DNA from: Agrobacterium cucumeris
GTDB lineage: Bacteria > Pseudomonadota > Alphaproteobacteria > Rhizobiales > Rhizobiaceae
Assembly: GCF_030036535.1 (NCBI RefSeq)
Contig: NZ_CP080387.1
Location: forward strand, 1,178,001 to 1,242,000
Length of the DNA: 64,000 bases
Direction of reading: 5' to 3'
The position numbers and the translations under genes were made by a program. Each line of letters begins with the position of its first letter. Within the stretch, counting starts at the first letter, position 1. The notes under the pieces are model-generated. The model worked only from the letters and a program-made list of their open reading frames with translations. It searched no databases and had not been told where the DNA came from. Of the stretch, positions 60,707 to 64,000 are shown in pieces.

Positions 60707-61732
60707 TTAGTGCCCGCGAACATCTTCCAGAATGGAAAGCACCATCTGCTTCTTGTCGAGATTATAGGCCTGCGCCACGCTGATGCGCTCCGCAAGCATC
60801 GAGGATAGCCGCGCATGTCTTTCCGCCGCCGCGATGTCGCCCGCCATGGCGGCCGCCCGGGCCCGCTCCATCAGCTCTTCCGTCACATGCTCCATGAAGA
60901 AGCCGAGGACGATGTCGCCATCCTTCTGCGCCAGAACTTCGGCCAACTTGTGCATCTTTTTGCGTGCGCCCGGCCCTTCCGCAGACATCACCTCGGCAAA
61001 GGCCTCGACAATGTCGGAACCGCCGTAATTCATCAGCTTGAGCGCCTGCGCCACGCTGCCCTTCGAGGCAGCAATCAGGGCATCGCGCTTTTCGCCGGCG
61101 GAGCCGATGCCGAGATGATCGAGTGATTGCACCATGGCCGCATCGGAAAGCGGTAGCAGACGAAGCGGCATGCAGCGCGAGCGGATGGTCGGCAGCAACT
61201 TGCCCGGCGCGTGCGACAGGACGAGGAACATCGCCCGCTTCGGCGGCTCCTCCAGTATTTTCAGGATCGCATTCGCGGCATTGCGGTTGAGATCATCGGC
61301 CGGATCGATGATGACGATGCGCCAGTTGCCGGTGCCCGAAGTTTGCGAGAAAAAATGCCCGGCCCGCCGCACCTCATCCACGGTGATGGCGGATTTCACG
61401 CGGCCGGTCTTTTCATCCACCGGACGTGTCAGATGCAACAGGTTGTGCGACGCCCCGGCCGTGATCTGCCGGCTGACAAGCGATTGCGGATCGGGATCGG
61501 CAAGGACATCCGGCGCCGAAGACGGATCGGGATGGTTAAGGACATGATTGGCGAAACGGAAGGCGAGCGTTGCCTTGCCAATCCCTTCCGGCCCCTCGAT
61601 GAGAATGGCATGATGGCCCTTGCCGGAGCGATAGGATTGGGCGAGGAACGCTTCGACTTCCTCATGCCCGAAAAGCTTCGTGTTCTGCTGCGGCGCAATC
61701 GCGCCGTCGAGAACGCCCTGAACCTCACTCAT
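60707..61732 (-). CDS. holB: DNA polymerase III delta' subunit
   Basis: About 341 residues, AAA+ clamp-loader fold. The Walker A region is [39 protein letters not shown] is the typical HolB block, and no zinc module is seen. The ATG at 61732 overlaps the end of tmk by eight bases. It is part of the clamp loader. Order tmk-holB is conserved in rhizobia. Confidence 0.94.
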   Translation of the reverse strand: MSEVQGVLDGAIAPQQNTKLFGHEEVEAFLAQSYRSGKGHHAILIEGPEGIGKATLAFRFANHVLNHPDPSSAPDVLADPDPQSLVSRQITAGASHNLLHLTRPVDEKTGRVKSAITVDEVRRAGHFFSQTSGTGNWRIVIIDPADDLNRNAANAILKILEEPPKRAMFLVLSHAPGKLLPTIRSRCMPLRLLPLSDAAMVQSLDHLGIGSAGEKRDALIAASKGSVAQALKLMNYGGSDIVEAFAEVMSAEGPGARKKMHKLAEVLAQKDGDIVLGFFMEHVTEELMERARAAAMAGDIAAAERHARLSSMLAERISVAQAYNLDKKQMVLSILEDVRGH

Positions 61733-62405
61733 GCGCCGCGCCCGCTGCAGTTCCCAGTTGTCCGAGCAAGGGCTCGACAAAGGACCTTACATCCTCCGCC
61801 ACCTTCTCCTCCGGCTGGTCGGCATTGACGATACGGCAGCGACGCGGCTCGGCAAGCGCTATATCGAGATAGGCTTCCCTCCGCTTCTCGTGGGTTTCGA
61901 TTTCCTCTTTTTCGAACCGGTCAGGCGCAGCCCCCTCATCCGCCCGTTTTCTGGCGCGGGCGAGCCCCTTTTCGGCGGCAATGTCGAAGATCAGCGTCAG
62001 TTCCGGTACCACACCATCGATGGCAATGCGTTGCAGCGTCTCGATGAAATCCGGCTCCAGATTGCCGGTCGTGCCCTGATAGACACGGGAGGAATCAAGG
62101 AACCGGTCGCAGAGCACGATCTCGCCACGCGCCAGCGCCGGGCGAATGACCTCTTCGACATGGTCGTTGCGCGCCGCCGCAAACAGGATTGCTTCCATGC
62201 GCACACCGAAGGATTCCGCCGCACCGGACAAAATCACATGCCGCACGGCCTCCGCACCCGGCGAGCCGCCTGGCTCACGCGTCACGACCACCTCGAAGCC
62301 CCGACCACGAAGCGCCTCGGCAAGCGTGCGAATCTGCGTGGACTTGCCGGCGCCCTCGCCGCCTTCGAAGCTGATGAACAATCCAGTCTTTTCGGCCAAT
62401 GTCAC
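61725..62405 (-). CDS. tmk: Thymidylate kinase
   Basis: 226 residues. The P-loop is GGEGAGKST (15-23), the TREPGGS block binds dTMP, and the LID region carries RxxxR-type basic residues. It phosphorylates dTMP to dTDP. It lies between dacA and holB on the same strand. Confidence 0.96.
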   Translation of the reverse strand: MTLAEKTGLFISFEGGEGAGKSTQIRTLAEALRGRGFEVVVTREPGGSPGAEAVRHVILSGAAESFGVRMEAILFAAARNDHVEEVIRPALARGEIVLCDRFLDSSRVYQGTTGNLEPDFIETLQRIAIDGVVPELTLIFDIAAEKGLARARKRADEGAAPDRFEKEEIETHEKRREAYLDIALAEPRRCRIVNADQPEEKVAEDVRSFVEPLLGQLGTAAGAAHE

Positions 62406-62535
62406 GTCCTGCGAGGAATTCCCGGAAATATTGAAATGCCTGTTTACAGCATCGAACCAAAAAGTGTGAAGCGCTTTTCAGAAAATCCGGTGCCTGAACA
62501 AAAGCATAGAGGAAAGTAGCGCAAAGCGCGGATTT

Positions 62536-63702
62536 TCAGAGCCAGAACAGCAGCAGTTCTTTCAACGCACCCGCCGCATTCTGCGTCAGCGAGCCCTTGC
62601 CGACCGAACCCTTGGTATAAAGCGGCACTTCGCGCAGCAGCCGCTCACCGGAAAAGACCTTGAGCGTTCCCGCATTGGCGCCCACGTCCAGCGGCGCGCT
62701 CAATGGCCAGCGATAAACAATCCGTCCGGAAATTCGCTCCGGATTGTTGACCGGCACCAGCACGCTGACATCTTCCTTCGGCGAGAGATCGACATAGGAC
62801 GCATCACCGCCATAGACGCTGACCGACCCCACCACTTCATCCTTGCTGAAAAGATGGCGCTTTTCGAAAGCTGTGAGGCCCCACTCGACCACACGGCGGG
62901 CTTCTTCCTGCCGCGTCTTGTCGTCTGTTATGCCTGACAGCGCCAGATAGACCCGCCGACCCTCCCGCTCAGCCGAAACCACGGCCGCAAAGCCGCTGCC
63001 TTCCGCAAAGCCAAGCCCGAGCCCATCTATGCCGCTTCCAAGCAGTGTGTTCTTGTTGCGCTGGAATATCCGGTTCCATTCGAAATCCGGCTTGATGAAA
63101 AGCCCATAACGATCCGGATAGGTATCGTGCAGATGCTGGGCAAGACGCACCATATCCCTGGCCGTCGTCTGGTTGCCCGGATCAGGAAGCCCCGTGGAAT
63201 TGGTGAACCTGCTGCGGTTCATGCCGAGTTCACCCGCCCGCGCGGTCATGCGCTTGGCAAATGCCGGGTCCGACCCCGCCATGCCTTCGGCGATGATGAT
63301 GCAGCCATCATTGGCGTTCTGCACGATGATGCCGGTCAGGAGATCGTTGATGCTGACGGAAGATTTCAGCGCCGCGAACATGGTCGAGGTTCGTGACGGC
63401 GCACCGCCCGTGCGCCAGGCATATTCAGAGACGGGATAAGCGGTCTCCGGTGTCACCTGCGCCTTGGAAAGCGCATCCAGCACCACCTCCACCGTCATCA
63501 GCTTGGCAAGCGAAGCCGGTGGAAACGACTGATCCTCATTTTGCGAGAGAAGCACGGTGCCGGTTTCGGCATCGATCATATAGGCCTGTTCGGCCTTGGC
63601 GATGAAGGGTGCAGTCTGCGATTGCGCCGCACCCGCACTGAAAAACGCCAGTCCGGCCGCGACGACGACCGAACAATAGGAGCGATAAATGGCCTTGCGC
63701 AT
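62536..63702 (-). CDS. dacA: DacA-type D-alanyl-D-alanine carboxypeptidase homologue
   Basis: 388 residues, peptidase S11 family, with a signal peptide (CSVVVAAGLAFFSAGAAQSQ). SLAK (Ser64, Lys67) is intact, but the usual SxN is NAN (129-131) and KTG is GLG (229-231, DGLGLGFAEGSG). PBP5-type enzymes normally keep all three motifs, so activity may be altered. A C-terminal PBP5-like domain and a hydrophobic end (LKELLLFWL) follow. Start at 63702 chosen from the signal peptide. It precedes tmk. Confidence 0.9.
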   Translation of the reverse strand: MRKAIYRSYCSVVVAAGLAFFSAGAAQSQTAPFIAKAEQAYMIDAETGTVLLSQNEDQSFPPASLAKLMTVEVVLDALSKAQVTPETAYPVSEYAWRTGGAPSRTSTMFAALKSSVSINDLLTGIIVQNANDGCIIIAEGMAGSDPAFAKRMTARAGELGMNRSRFTNSTGLPDPGNQTTARDMVRLAQHLHDTYPDRYGLFIKPDFEWNRIFQRNKNTLLGSGIDGLGLGFAEGSGFAAVVSAEREGRRVYLALSGITDDKTRQEEARRVVEWGLTAFEKRHLFSKDEVVGSVSVYGGDASYVDLSPKEDVSVLVPVNNPERISGRIVYRWPLSAPLDVGANAGTLKVFSGERLLREVPLYTKGSVGKGSLTQNAAGALKELLLFWL

Positions 63703-63774
63703 GAAACCGCCCAGTCCTGCCTGCCGCAACCGGCCGCCCGAAATGAAACGGATGCAGCCCTACCCTTCAATCCG

Positions 63775-64000
63775 TCAGCGAGACTTCGCCTGCTGACGCT
63801 TCACATGGGCGAGTATCGATTGCTCGTTGAGCGCGCCACGATCGACCAGCACGCTGTCGAAGGCACGTGCGGTCCGGGAAACCGTAGCAGATTCTTCCGA
63901 ATAAGCCGCCGCATATTTGGACGATGGTGTCGGCACGCGCAGATAATTGCCGCCGGGTGCTGCCGGCTCACGCATGAAGTTTCCTTCGGGACGCTCGGCC
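63775..64000 (-). CDS. C-terminal part of an unidentified protein, cut by the window edge
   Basis: The minus-strand frame is open to position 64000 with no start needed inside the window. The visible tail reads NYLRVPTPSSKYAAAYSEE...SILAHVKRQQAKSR. It lies just upstream of dacA, where rhizobia often have an RlpA-like septal lytic transglycosylase; the fragment shows no diagnostic motif, so this is context only. Confidence 0.5.
   Translation of the reverse strand, partial: AERPEGNFMREPAAPGGNYLRVPTPSSKYAAAYSEESATVSRTARAFDSVLVDRGALNEQSILAHVKRQQAKSR

Overview
The window reads as a chromosomal segment from an alphaproteobacterium of the Rhizobiaceae, most likely Agrobacterium or a close relative. 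The reasons are the high G+C coding style, an ATP12-type F1-ATPase assembly factor, the gcvT-gcvH-gcvP order behind a tandem glycine riboswitch, the dacA-tmk-holB-metG-tatD-MBL series, and family-typical small genes (DUF3008, DUF1345, DUF5680). The assignment rests on gene content only. I saw no rRNA, tRNA, CRISPR array, transposase or integrase.

Layout. 1-4.0 kb: the glycine cleavage operon on the minus strand (gcvP runs off the left edge). 4.1-16.6 kb: mixed housekeeping and hypothetical genes, including a periplasmic copper-type YcnI/PCuAC fusion, a CrcB fluoride channel, an RluC/RluD-like pseudouridine synthase, ATP12, a RidA-family protein behind a cluster of palindromes, S-formylglutathione hydrolase, a 1-Cys peroxiredoxin and a frameshifted MFS transporter. 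17-22.4 kb: an accessory-looking stretch with a TRIC-type membrane protein, an FtsI-like transpeptidase, a LysR regulator, a second tandem glycine riboswitch that precedes only a 63-residue ORF, and an L,D-transpeptidase. 22.6-27.7 kb: a cobalamin-riboswitch operon encoding a CbiX-like/ferredoxin fusion, a NikA-like binding protein, two NikB/C-like permeases and a methyltransferase, with no ATPase gene.

29.1-54.1 kb: about 25 kb of minus-strand genes forming one biosynthetic gene cluster. Its core is a PUFA-synthase-like iterative megasynthase: a KS-AT-ACP-ACP-KR-DH protein of 2373 residues, a KS-CLF-DH protein of 1387 residues and a PfaD-like enoyl reductase. These are translationally coupled to a class III aminotransferase, followed by an FabG-like SDR and a free-standing thioester reductase. 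Upstream lie a TetR regulator, an omega-amidase-like nitrilase, a phosphopantetheinyl transferase, an RND pump with its adaptor, and an MFS exporter. This logic resembles polyamine assembly in the zeamine and fabclavine pathways but has no NRPS genes, so I infer a long-chain amine or polyamine lipid that is exported. Matching TetR-like operators precede tetR and the exporter operon, and a 30-bp inverted repeat lies upstream of the megasynthase.

54.5-64 kb: a ClC-type channel, then the conserved MBL-fold/tatD/metG/holB/tmk/dacA series. A lower-GC phage-type P63C gene is inserted between metG and holB.
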